Positions 21,601 to 34,500 of a stretch of DNA of 64,000 nucleotides are shown piece after piece. The DNA comes from Panonychus citri. Taxonomy: Eukaryota; Arthropoda; Arachnida; Trombidiformes; Tetranychidae. The notes beneath the pieces were generated by a model. The model was not told the DNA's origin, made no database searches, and worked only from the letters and a program-made list of their open reading frames with translations. A program made the position numbers and the translations under genes. The stretch's first letter is position 1; the number at the start of each line of letters is the position of its first letter. Where the stretch lies: the NCBI RefSeq assembly GCF_014898815.1, contig NW_026515539.1:3224001-3288000 (forward strand). Direction: 5' to 3'.

Positions 21601-24600
21601 CATCATTTCCTTCAAGGTTCATACAATATGTCATTCATGATGAAATATCCACCACAAGGAGTAATTTTTTTCTTCTTTATTCTAAATTTTTATTAGATAA
21701 AAAGTTCCAAGTCAAAGTTATTGCTCAGAAAAATATTTCGGTTAGAATGAAACATTTCCAGTCTCTCTTTAATACTTTAATATTTTCATCGAGTGAAACA
21801 TTCATTCACCATGAGGAAACAGTTTCTCTGATTTCTAATAAATAATTTATGTTTAAAATTTTATTCTCAATTTAATCTAACCATTTTCATACACATTGTG
21901 TATTCAATGATGTTTATGATGATTATTTTTCTGTTAGTATAATCAAATGTTACCATGAAAAGTGAAACTTAAGTATTCTGGCTAGAAAAAAAATTCACTA
22001 AACTCAGAGAGGCGAAAGTGATAAAGTTTGGAGAGATTTTTTTCTTCTCTCATTCATTTCTTTGATAAGAATAAATTTCTCATGATAATATAATAGATAA
22101 CATTATCTATGGTGTAACAGGAATCATGAAAATATTGTAACAAGAAAATAATGTTATCATTTTCTCTTACAATTGTTTAACCATCGCAAGTTTTGCCGCC
22201 GATTGAAATATGAAGAAATATTTCAAACATTCTGAGTATCATGATAAGATGAATTTGAATCTTTTCAATAGACTTATCATGTGATTGAGAATTTTTAATA
22301 TTCCAAATCCAATTGTTATGATAAAAACTCACCAGAGACTCATTTGGAATGGTGATTATCTTCATAGGAAAGATGAGAAATGCCACTTTAAGCTCCATGA
22401 AATCTTATTGTAATATTCAGTTACCATTGGAATTGGAAATCCAGTTATCATATATATAAGTTAGAATAAGTTTCAATGATGATTCTCATAATCTTTGATG
22501 ATAATCTTTTATTTAACCATTCAGGATGTTAATATTTCGTTATGATAACAACCTACAAAATGATCAACCTGTGTATTGAGTTATATCGAATCTCTTTTCT
22601 TGAATCAACTTTGAACTTTTCTCGTGAAGTAAAAAAATCCATTTGAAGGGGAAAAAAAGTTACTTAAAGTTGAAAATCAAATAAATGAGATGAAAAAGTA
22701 ACCATGACACACTGAGAGACTTTGATAATAATTGAAATCACTTTATCATCATGACTTAACCAGTAACATCATCACAATATTATTACCATGATGTTGATCA
22801 TCATCATCATCAGAATTTGGTGAAATTAATCAAAGAGTTAAAAGCTCCCATTGAGTTTGTGGGTAAAAGACTGGGAGCGAAGCGAAGAAACAAAGTTCTG
22901 TACAATTGAAAAAGCAGGGAAAAAGTGAAAAATATCATTCCCTGTAAAGAGAAACGATTTCTTCTCATGGAAAATGTTTATTCTAATATTATATTTATAT
23001 ATGCATGGAGAAGGGGGCTAGTGAAAAATTTTTTATTCTCTTTCGCTGCCTTTTACAATACTCATGGAAATGAATTTATTATTCAGCAAATGAACTTTGC
23101 ACAACAGATAATTCTGATAAACATCAGAATTATTATTACAATGACACAAAATACTAAGGGTATCTGATGAATGTTGAATCATCATGAATTCATTACAACT
23201 TTTCTTCCTCTAGAATTATCATTTTTTTTTATTTTTTTTTCTTCTTTACTTTTGACATCAATCAAATGAGGTCAAAATTCAATCATCGATTTTCTCTCTC
23301 CCTCCCACTCAATAGTTTTTTCAGAAATTCTGCATTAACAAAAAATATCGATAAAAAAAATGAGGGTAAAGATGCTAATGAGAACTTGAAGAAAAAATTA
23401 CTCGCCTCGTTTATTATCTATGATAGAGTTTAGATTATTCAAATTATTCGGAGAACAGTTTTGAATCGTTCAATTTAATGCTTGTTCTGTTTGAAATTAA
23501 CACAATCAATAATCAATCACAATTTAATCAGCTCAATGACAAAGTGTGAATGTCTCTCTATTTTGAATTGAAATATTATTATACCTTCAGGGACAATACT
23601 CTGAATTATAATTGCTTGAAAAACTAAATGAAATCATCGGAAATTTTTGAATGAGCAAAGAATTGATAATATGATGGTTCCAAAGACCAGTTCATAGCCC
23701 AGTCAGAATTTAAGTACAGTCGCGCGAATTTCAATTTGCAAGATGTATGGAAATTCTTGTCTAGTTTATATTTGAGGGAAAATGTAATATTATGATTAGC
23801 AGTTAAATATCAATGCGGTTTCCAGAAATCAAAATGAGCATCTGACGTGAATTTTGAAATGAAATTATCATGAAGGGAAAACAATAATGAAATAAATTTC
23901 TGAGAAATCAGTTGAAATTGAGTAGAAATGGAAGTGATCAAGAAATAAACAAAAAGCATCTAATGTAAGAGATGGAATCTTCATCATTCTGAATAATCAC
24001 AAATTATCTCAAGGAAAAGTGTCACCGTGTATAATTTGAATACAACAACAGTAGAGTTAATAGAAAGTGTGAAGAAGAAAAATTTACCCACAGAAAATTT
24101 TGTTCTCAATTCAAAACATTCTTATTATCTGACAATTCTCATGTATTGTTATTATATTATATTATTAACACTCACATGTGTATTCATGAGGGTATTCACC
24201 ATGGGTACTGAATCTTTTTTTTCTTCTTCTTCTTCCAAGAAAACTTGGTGAAAACTTTTTTGCACCACAATTTTTTTATATATTCTCGTCATACTATTTA
24301 CTTTATCTCCTAATAGTATTGATTTGCATACCAACTTTATCATCAGTTGGTTGTTGAAAGAATGCATACCCTCAGTCCTATTGAATACCCACCTATGCAT
24401 AGTAATATACATGCACATAATGGATCTGACAGACATTTTTATATATAAAAAAGTATAATCTATTTGAATGAAAAGTACAAGGTAATATAATTTATATCTA
24501 TATGTATGATAGTCAGAATGCTTTTGGATAAATTTTAGGAACGATTCAGAGAGAGAGAGAGAGAGGTTAAAAAAGAGATAAAAATATATTCTAAGATAAT

Positions 24601-27600
24601 TCTGAAAAGAAACATATAAAAGTCTTTTTCCAATTCATAATAAGGTGAAAGATTTTCCAGAATAATGTTCAAATGTATAAAGATAATCATCATCTTCATC
24701 ATGAATCTAGATCATTCGTTAATCTGATGATGATTAAGGAATGAGAAATGAACCACATGATGTGACCTCAAATAAGCAAATTACTTTTCATTTGGAAGCT
24801 CAAAGATAAACATTCACTTTGACATTCTAGTCTCTCAGACTTGAGACATTCTCTGAAACGAGAAAAGAACAGGAAAAATATCTATTCTCAATCGTAACTC
24901 AGGTTTGTAAATGTTAGCATGATGAGCACCTTTAAGAAATTGAAGAAAACATTACCGATAATAGTTCTTAGATTATAAGAGAAGTGGAAAAAGTAAGATA
25001 TAGAGATGATTGAGTGATAATTTTACTTAGATTTCATTCATGGGAAAATTTCAATAAATTTTTAATAAATTTCGATAATCAGTCGACTTAATTGAGAATC
25101 CATTGGTTGAAGCTTGTTTCAAGTTTTCTCAATCCATGAAAACTTACCACAGAATTCAAGAGTTATCATGAAACTAAAATTTCCAGATAGAAAATTGTTT
25201 GATGTTTACTTATAACATTATCACTCAATTTTCGAACGTATTATTTCCCGATTATCATCATTATCATCATGAAAATAATATTATCATGAAACTTGAATGA
25301 AACAAATGATTGATAAAAACAATCTGACTAAAAGGTTTAACAAGATAAAGAATCTGAAAAAGGAAATAAAAATCATATATACTATTAGTAGAGCATTAAA
25401 ATTCTGGGAATGTATTTATCCGATTCTGACAATTTACAGAAATCATTATCTTCACGGAGAAAAAATTCAGTAAAATAATCTTTTATATGAACATTCATTT
25501 TCGTTCAAAATTCCATGAGAATATAATGAAAGAAAATAAAAGAAACAAAACTCGTAACTCGAACATTTTTTCTCTCTTAGTTTTCGAATATTTCAATATC
25601 CACATCCATATTTTCCAAAGCTTCGAATTTTAAATGCAAAATCTTCCGAAATTTCCCCTGAAGATCGAAATTATGAGCCGAGAAAAAGTATTTTCTTATG
25701 AGAAAAAAAAGTAAACTTGAGAATCGAATTTTTTTACCTTCATTTAATTGGCTTGTTTTTTGTAGTGTAATTTTGAAATTTTCCAATTCTAAGACTTCAA
25801 GTCGTCGTCATGATTAAATTTCTGATTACCTTTATCATGAAATAGAATCAGATAATGTTCTATGTCTCATTTTCTTCTGTATTTTCATAATAAGTTTTCC
25901 CTCTCACTTCTCATCTCCATTTTTCGTCATCTTTTGTTTTAGACATAATATACTTCTCATTATCTTGATAAATCCTTTATTCTTTACATAACCATGTTCA
26001 TCTTGATTGTTTTCCATCATCAGAATGTTGATGAACTTAATGCACTTTGCATCATATTATCATCGTCATCACACTAGTCCTTTTATCCCAATGAATATTC
26101 AGTTAACGTAATGAAATGATCAGAATTTGGTATTAACCTTAACAACTTCAAATACTTTCATTATTAATACTCAACCTAATCAAATATTTTCTCTTCTTCT
26201 TCTTTTTTTTGCCTCATCTTTTCCTCTCACTTCATCATCATCACCATCATAACAAAACCATGATTGTTATTTTGTTACCCAAACTCCCTGTTGGACATAC
26301 ATAATATGCTACTTTCTTTCATCATAATCATCATCCATTGTCCACACAATGTCCACTTGAACAACTGATTGATACGTGATGGACAACCGGTTGAACCTGT
26401 TGACCATGAAACAATATTGATGTTGATAAACTGAAATGAACCAATACCGATAATTTCATAAACGGCTAACTAAATTTACTCTACATGATCAGATTTTCCT
26501 GAAGACGAAGTTGAAGAATCAGAATATCGTAAAGATCCTTCAAGTAAGTTGACCAATTGACCATTTATTACAATTGATTTTATATAAAAATGACCCAATA
26601 AGTGACCACAAATAAATACAACTTTCCATAACCTCTTGAAACTTTCACTCTTGTCGTTTGTTTCAAAATTGTTTCCTTTTGTTCAGGAAAAAGTTGCACA
26701 ATTTATATAATCAATATTTTCACCCAGTTTTTTGTTATCATATAACTTGACCAATGGTCAAAAAGTGATCCAAAAGCAAAACATTACCAACTCCCAGAAG
26801 ATTTAATTACTCATGAATTACATGAGCATTAATTATTAATGGAAAATCAATTTGAGAGCAAAAAACTTATTATTTTTCATTTCTCAACATGAACTTTTCA
26901 TCTTTGAATATCTCCACCAGAGCTCATGGTGATTGAAAATTCTGATCAGCTAATCTTATGAATCACTGATGAATTATTTTTCGTGTAATATCATGATTGA
27001 TTTAAGCATAAACTCAATAGTTACGATTGATTTGGCTAATCAAATAGTCTGTTAGTTGATTGTTATTTTTACTTGATATTCAAATGATTACTTCAAACCT
27101 TCAGGGTAATTGAATAGAAACCACTGAATCTGAACATATCTCAATCAACTGATGACTAAAATGAACTAATAAAAATGATGTCAAAAAATAAATGCTAATG
27201 ATCCTGATTTCCATAACATTATCCATAGATTTTAAATGTTATCCTAAAAAATATTACAGATTGACTGAGTTTCTGTTCAGTGTTAAAATTGAATTGAATT
27301 GAATTGAATATGAATAATATCATTTATTATGGTTGCGTATCCATCAAATTAATGTTATCATCATTAACATCACTATTAATTTCATTATTTAGCTCATGAT
27401 TCAATTCCTATTCAGATTTCATTATATTTTTGGGAGTAAGTTTGTTCAGTTGATTTAACATCATTTGTTATCATTTCAGTAATATTATAACACTCAGATA
27501 AGATTAATATTGTTTATTTTGTGTCATGAGTTGTGACACTTTTCCTTAGATCATCAATAGCTTAAGATGATAACATTATCATCATCATGTTGGTGGGAGT

Positions 27601-28411
27601 TAAAACTGTTGAAAACATCAACTGATTCTCAACTAATTCATTCTCATGATAAGTTGATAGATTTTTTTTTCTTTCCCTTATTTTGGTAACATTTAATTTA
27701 CGATGTGACTTTGATTGAGTATTTTGTATAATGTATGTATCTAAATACGAGTTTATTTCAATGATAATGATTAGTGATGATTTTGATGATTCCATTAGTG
27801 GTCAATGTTATCACATACTGACCAGCAGGTAAGGTGATAATAAAATAATGGTCACAAAAGTTAAGGGTTAGTGAATCAGTTAAGTTGATTGTTGGTGCAA
27901 ATGCATAAACCCAATAATTGATCAATAGGAGGAGGAGGAGGAGGAGGGATAGTTAATCTAGAGAGATGAATGTAAGGTACAGGGTGGGATAAAAGTGCAA
28001 CCTCATTATTATTATAACTCTTGACCATTTAAATTCCCAGTGGACCAAGGATAATATCAATAATGCACAGAGTATGAATATCATGTGAATAGAGGTTGTC
28101 TACATTGTCTACATGTTGTTGTTGTTGTTGACTGATTTAGTGAATTATGTGGAAAGGTGGACGAGTGGGTGATGATGAAAATGATGATGGGTTTGATTAT
28201 TCAACAATTCTGATCAGATGAATTCTGTTAATAGACAAGTTAATAAAAAGGAAAATCTTGTTACTTCAAGGTTACAGCTAATTCACTTACCAAACGGTAT
28301 CCATTTAATTATAGAGATTAACATTTACTCTAGAAATTTATTCAGATGTGTTTGTATAAATGCTCACTAACAGACATGTATTAATACATTAAAGTAATTA
28401 TCGTGATTACA

Positions 28412-28489
<78 letters not shown>

Positions 28490-29408
28490 AAATAGTCATG
28501 AAAATCTGAAAGTTCCAAAACTCAAACCAATAGGCTCAAAGTTTTTTTCTTTCTCACACATTATGGTGTTAATTTCCATGTAATTCATTCATTCTGTCAT
28601 TTATGTTACTTTTTTATCTTGAGTTCATTTAAAAGTTCAATCATGATAAATGCTACTGATTATGTTTAGAAAGTTAAATTGTTACCAAATTGTTTGTAGT
28701 ATAAACTATCAATTAATCATCAGTTATCATGATGTTTCTTGGAAATAGATGATTTGAATTTGATGTTGATAAAAAAACTAAGGAAACGGAATTGAACATG
28801 AAAATTGTCAACAAAATGATAATACATCAGAGCTAATAGTTGTTTTTACTGATCAGATGAACTTTCAGATCGATTGATAATATGTGATTTCTATGGATTC
28901 TTATGCCTTCTTATATTTCTTGTATCATGAAATTGAAACTTTTTGTTCATAACCATGATAATATCTCCATGCTCATCATTATCAACATGATGATAGTGTG
29001 TAATAGATTAACTATATAAATATTAGAAATCAGTAGAGACTGAAATGGTTACAATTGGTGTTATATTCACATGATGCTGATGATGATGATAAATCCAAGT
29101 TAAAATTAATGACTGTCACTAGAATTGATCAATGATATTCAGTGATAAAGTAGGGCGAGGCTTTGGAAGAAGCAAAATGAGCCATGAGGAATGTTTATCA
29201 TTTACAGAATTTTCTTATTCCATCTTCATCTTGAACATGGAAGTTGCTTGCGTGATTTGATAAGACAAAATAAAAGGTCAACAGAGATGATGGTCACCAT
29301 CATGATAATAATAACTGATAGAGCGAAAATAGAGAGAAAAAAGAAAGGGAAAGTTCTGGTCAACTGAATAGATAAAACTTACTTATATTATTCAGCATGA
29401 TGATAACA

Positions 29409-29454
<46 letters not shown>

Positions 29455-31554
29455 AATATATTGATAATATTGTGAGAGAGTAGAAATGTTATCAAATAAA
29501 AGGTAATCATAAATGACAATCGATTGAATCTAATAAAGGTACTGAATAGATGTTTCTACAATCGGAACTTCATAAAAAAGAATTCACAATTTTCTATCAA
29601 TTACTCTATCAAAATTTTCCATTCACAAATTCAATTGAGTTGATCATTTTTTTCCCTATTCTCGAGTTGGAATCAAATATAAAAAATAACCATTTTGTCA
29701 ATATCTTGAGTCAATCCTTCCTAAGGAAACGGAATTGAACATGAAAATTGTCAACAAAATGATAATACATCAGAGCTAATAGTTGTTTTACTGATCAGAT
29801 GAACTTTCAGATCGATTGATAATATGTGATTTCTATGGATTCTTATGCCTTCTTATATTTCTTGTATCATGAAATTGAAACTTTTGTTCATAACCATGAT
29901 ATATCTCCATGCTCATCATTATCAACATGATAGTGTGTAATAGATTAACTATATAAATATTAGAAATCAGTAGAGACTGAAATGGTTACAATTGGTGTTA
30001 TATTCACATGATGCTGATGATGATGATAAATCCAAGTTAAAATTAATGACTGTCACTAGAATTGATCAATGATATTCAGTGATAAAGTAGGGCGAGGCTT
30101 TGGAAGAAGCAAAATGAGCCATGAGGAATGTTTATCATTTACAGAATTTTCTTATTCCATCTTCATCTTGAACATGGAAGTTGCTTGCGTGATTTGATAA
30201 GACAAAATAAAAGGTCAACAGAGATGATGGTCACCATCATGATAATAATAACTGATAGAGCGAAAATAGAGAGAAAAAAGAAAGGGAAAGTTCTGGTCAA
30301 CTGAATAGATAAAACTTACTTATATTATTCAGCATGATGATAACAATATCAAAAGAGAGAGAGAGAGAGAGAGAGAAGATAATATATTGATAATATTGTG
30401 AGAGAGTAGAAATATTATCAAATAAAAGGTAATCATAAATGACAATCGATTGAATCTAATAAAGGTACTGAATAGATGTTTCTACAATCGGAACTTCATA
30501 AAAAAGAATTCACAATTTTCTATCAATTACTCTATCAAAATTTTCCATTCACAAATTCAATTGAGTTGATCATTTTTTTCCCTATTCTCGAGTTGGAATC
30601 AAATATAAAAAATAACCATTTTGTCAATATCTTGAGTCAATCCCTTCGAATCCCCATGCAACTATCTCTTTCTTTTTCTCTTTCACTCTTTGAATCTCAT
30701 CCATCATTTGTTGAGATAAAATTCTGATAATATTTCACTCGATATGGTTTTCTGAGTTCAACATGGATTCTTTATCAATAGAATGAATTGAAAAATCAAA
30801 ATTTCTCTTCAAATTAATGATAAAAGTTGATAATATATTTAATGCATCTTCATAGTAGATATGAATACCCTTTTGATGGATAGCAATAGATACTAATTCA
30901 GGAATAAAAAAAAACATCATGAAATAATCTCCAGGTATCATGATGTGTGTAGGTAAAAAAAGTGATTCACGAGAAATTCATTGATTTGTGACAAAATAAA
31001 TGATTTCGGTTATTTTTAATTCTGACGTATCATGTTATCGTGATTACGATTATGATGATGATATATTTGAATATTAATGTTAGCAAGGAAACAAAAAACA
31101 ATTATAATAACTGTCAATGTCCATAATGTCCTTCAAATGAAAATCCATAAATATAACAATTACATTAATGATTGAATTACCTTTCAATAAGTAAATACAT
31201 GACGAAACTACAACAGTGAGTTATTATTAGTTTGTATTACATGGTGAAACATTTACATGGTATCTCAATGGTTGATCTTGATTCGAGTTCAAGTCTAATA
31301 TTAACTTTGATTGTTCATTATTATGTATCATTGTCATTGTTGTTGTTTGCTGATAATGTTTGTTGGTTTTGTTTCTATTAACTTGCTCCGTTGTCTGGGA
31401 GTAGATTTCACTCCCAACCGTCAGTGGAAATAGTTTTTTTTTCACCTCTTCCTTTTCCTCCACCTTAACCATTACCATAAATTGTCTACTATTATGAATG
31501 AAGATAAATCTGTTGTCTTCCTTCCGTAAACAGTTTTCTTGCTTTTACCTTCTA

Positions 31555-31594
<40 letters not shown>

Positions 31595-34500
31595 TTCCTG
31601 ATCAATATTGTACGATAATGAGGATGAGAAGGAGGAGAAAACGGAAAACTAGAAGATGAAGATACAAGATGTAAAGATGATGAAAGAAACAAAACATTTA
31701 CCTATTCTCGTGTATTAATAGTTTATCAGGTAAATTGATTGTTCTTGTCTGCTCCAAGCAATTTAGAGTTACATTTTTTTACTTGATAGTGGGAAAAATA
31801 TTATTACATTTTCAGGGAATGGAAGGTGAATTGTGGGATTGAGCATGAACTGGAGATTGAGGGTCGGTAGATTGGATAGTTAATATATTCTCGGTTGTTT
31901 TATATTTGTATTCATCTTTTCATGAGTCTGAAGAAAGTAGTAACAATAATGATTATGATACTATCGAGTATATGTTATCTATTGACATGAGAAACAGGGA
32001 GTCTAAACTTAATCGACTGAATCAATTGATGCCAGTGAATTTTATTCAACCATTTACTATGAGGTGTAACTAGAAGAGTAACAATTAATTGATAAACAAA
32101 ATGATTACCCTGACTATCCTCTGAAAATGTTTCTCCCAATACGCTTTCCAATTTTGTTATTATTTCCGGTTTCCGGGTGAATACTGACATTTTCACGCCC
32201 AAATCTTTCGATAAATTGAGATATTTTTATATGATTTTAGTTCATTGTGTTGATTTCTCTCTCTTTCCATCATGAGGTTTACTTATTGTTCACCTATTGA
32301 TTGAAATTCTGATTATACTTCATGATATAACTTTTCATTATTTTCCAAATTTTTTTCTCTCTCCTGAAGCTTTCAGGCTGAATGAAATTTACTTTTTTCT
32401 GCCTCTATTCTCGCCCATTATTATTATCGCTATTTTCATGATAAAATGATTGATTAGAAACTGATTCGATGACATGTTATTTCAAAACGTTATCCAAACA
32501 CCATCATGCTTACCATGAAAATTGGTGATGAAAAGGTATGCAAATCATAAGTTACATAATCATCTAATATTGCTGATTGAACAGTTTATCTTATTCTGGT
32601 CAGAATGATGAACTCGAAATTCATGATCTGATGAACATGAAAAAAGAGAAAAAATCATTACTTTAACACTCAGGGAATTGAATGTTCCTTCAACTCTGAT
32701 AATATAATGCAACTGTCAACTTTGATCATTCGTAAATCATAAAGAATGAGGAATCAGAAAATGAAAATAAATCCATGATACTGATGATTAACATGAGAAT
32801 CCAAATTCTCTGATTAATATCCAAATGTTGATTCGTTGGGTTATTTTTATCATTATCATTTGAAGATATTTAGTTGTTGGTATTATTTGGAAACATGTTA
32901 TCAGATTTTATGATTTTCTGTAACAATTACAACTCATTGGAATCAATATTTCAATATTATGTCATATTTGAAATGATAATTGAATCAAGTTGATTAATTA
33001 GCAATTAACGAGATTAATAATTAAAACAGTAGGTAGACACAATCAGTTTCATAATAACCATATGAAAACAATTAATTTCCATTAGAAGCTGATTTATTGC
33101 TGATGAACAATTTAATTTACCCAAATTACCCTAAAGATTAATCAATTTCTCAAACAATGACAATTGATAATTATGATTAATCTTTAGTCACAATTAACTT
33201 CCATACCAGGCGATTATCAGACTCTATTAAATATTCCAAAAATTGTACCTTTTAAATTGTAACCAATTTCTGCGAAAATATGCTTAATTGATCCAGCCAA
33301 TTTTTGTAGAATAGAAAAATAATAAATTAAAACTATTATAATCTAAAGGTAAGGATTTTATCAGACAAGAACACAGCTGATGCGAAAAAATTAAAATTGA
33401 TGAGAGAGCGCGTTCGAGGGTCATTTGAAGGTCATTACATTATTCTAGACATTTTCAAACATAGACAATGAGTTTGCTGATCATTATAACTGCAAATAAT
33501 AAATTACAGCTAATTAAAAAGTAGATAAAAAATCACGTAATTCATTTAATAAATCCGGTTATTGAAAAGAGAGTCTTCAATTTTTATATCCAAAGAGCAA
33601 GTTGATTCAGGTCATTTATGTAAGAAAGCGTTTTAAGGCCATCTTAAGGTAAACATTTGAGTATCGCTCAAACTCATACCACCCAAGTCTTAAGTCTCTG
33701 CGACTCATTGTTTCTATGGAAATCGCAACGAATATTGGTGAAGATATCTGAATAGCCTTGTAGTTTAGTAGCACCGATAATAAAAATACTGCCAGTTTAA
33801 TCTGAAAAATAGAACGAACAAATATGATTAGTAAATTGTGACTATTGATTTAAATTGATCCGCTTCATGGATGATAACCCAAAACAATCAATATTAACCG
33901 ATGTTATCTTAATTATAATCGATAACATTAATAACGTTTCAGCATTTACATTAAGACAATTGGTGAATCCTTTCAATGATAACTATTACTAAGATTATGA
34001 CTATTAGTTTATCCCTCATATGACATCCCTATTATCATTATTATGGTGATATTTGAAACTTTGTCATGACGATAATGATGCTGATAAATTCTGAGCGATA
34101 CTCTGGTTTTCACGATTAAATTAATTTTTCAGTTCTTAGGAGTTGGATGGAAATTCAGTTTTCTTTTCTTGAGAAATTTTTTCTCTCAGGTTTATTAATG
34201 AATCATTCAAATCTTTTGATCTTATCATAGTAATAATATTTGATTACCATGATTGACTAACTGAATATACATATGAATAATTGTGACTAATCTGATTAAA
34301 ACTTATTTTCTTGAATAAGTTTAATTGAAAAGATATGGACAAAGTATTGGAATAAGTAAATATCATCATGATGTTCAATTAGTTGATCTGCAGTTAGAAT
34401 CAGAATTTTCTTTTCATGCTATTCATTCATTGTGATCTCATTAACTATTACAGATTAAGATAATTATTACTCTTAATTAGATTAAATTGTGTCTTGAGAA

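Larger units (their letters stand above)
15409..28777. other. Sidestep intron 1, middle part: no genes seen apart from the microexon
   Basis: AT-rich sequence with (GA)n at 15621-15648 and 24548-24566, (GGA)n at 27927-27948, and (GA)n at 28415-28485 (about 70 bases, the longest in the window). TCATGA and ATCATGAT words are strikingly common. A segment at 16080-16650 is less AT-rich and contains an imperfect palindrome near 16242-16280; it may be an old transposon. No RNA gene was recognised. Confidence 0.5.

Noticed and set aside
29550..30727. Two similar ORFs (62 and 83 codons) that look like a repeated gene.
   Set aside because: They are the same non-coding segment in the two copies of the tandem duplication; both lie in repeat-rich intron.
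31555..31594. A CRISPR-like or regulatory array.
   Set aside because: It is a plain trinucleotide microsatellite; there are no spacers and the genome is eukaryotic.
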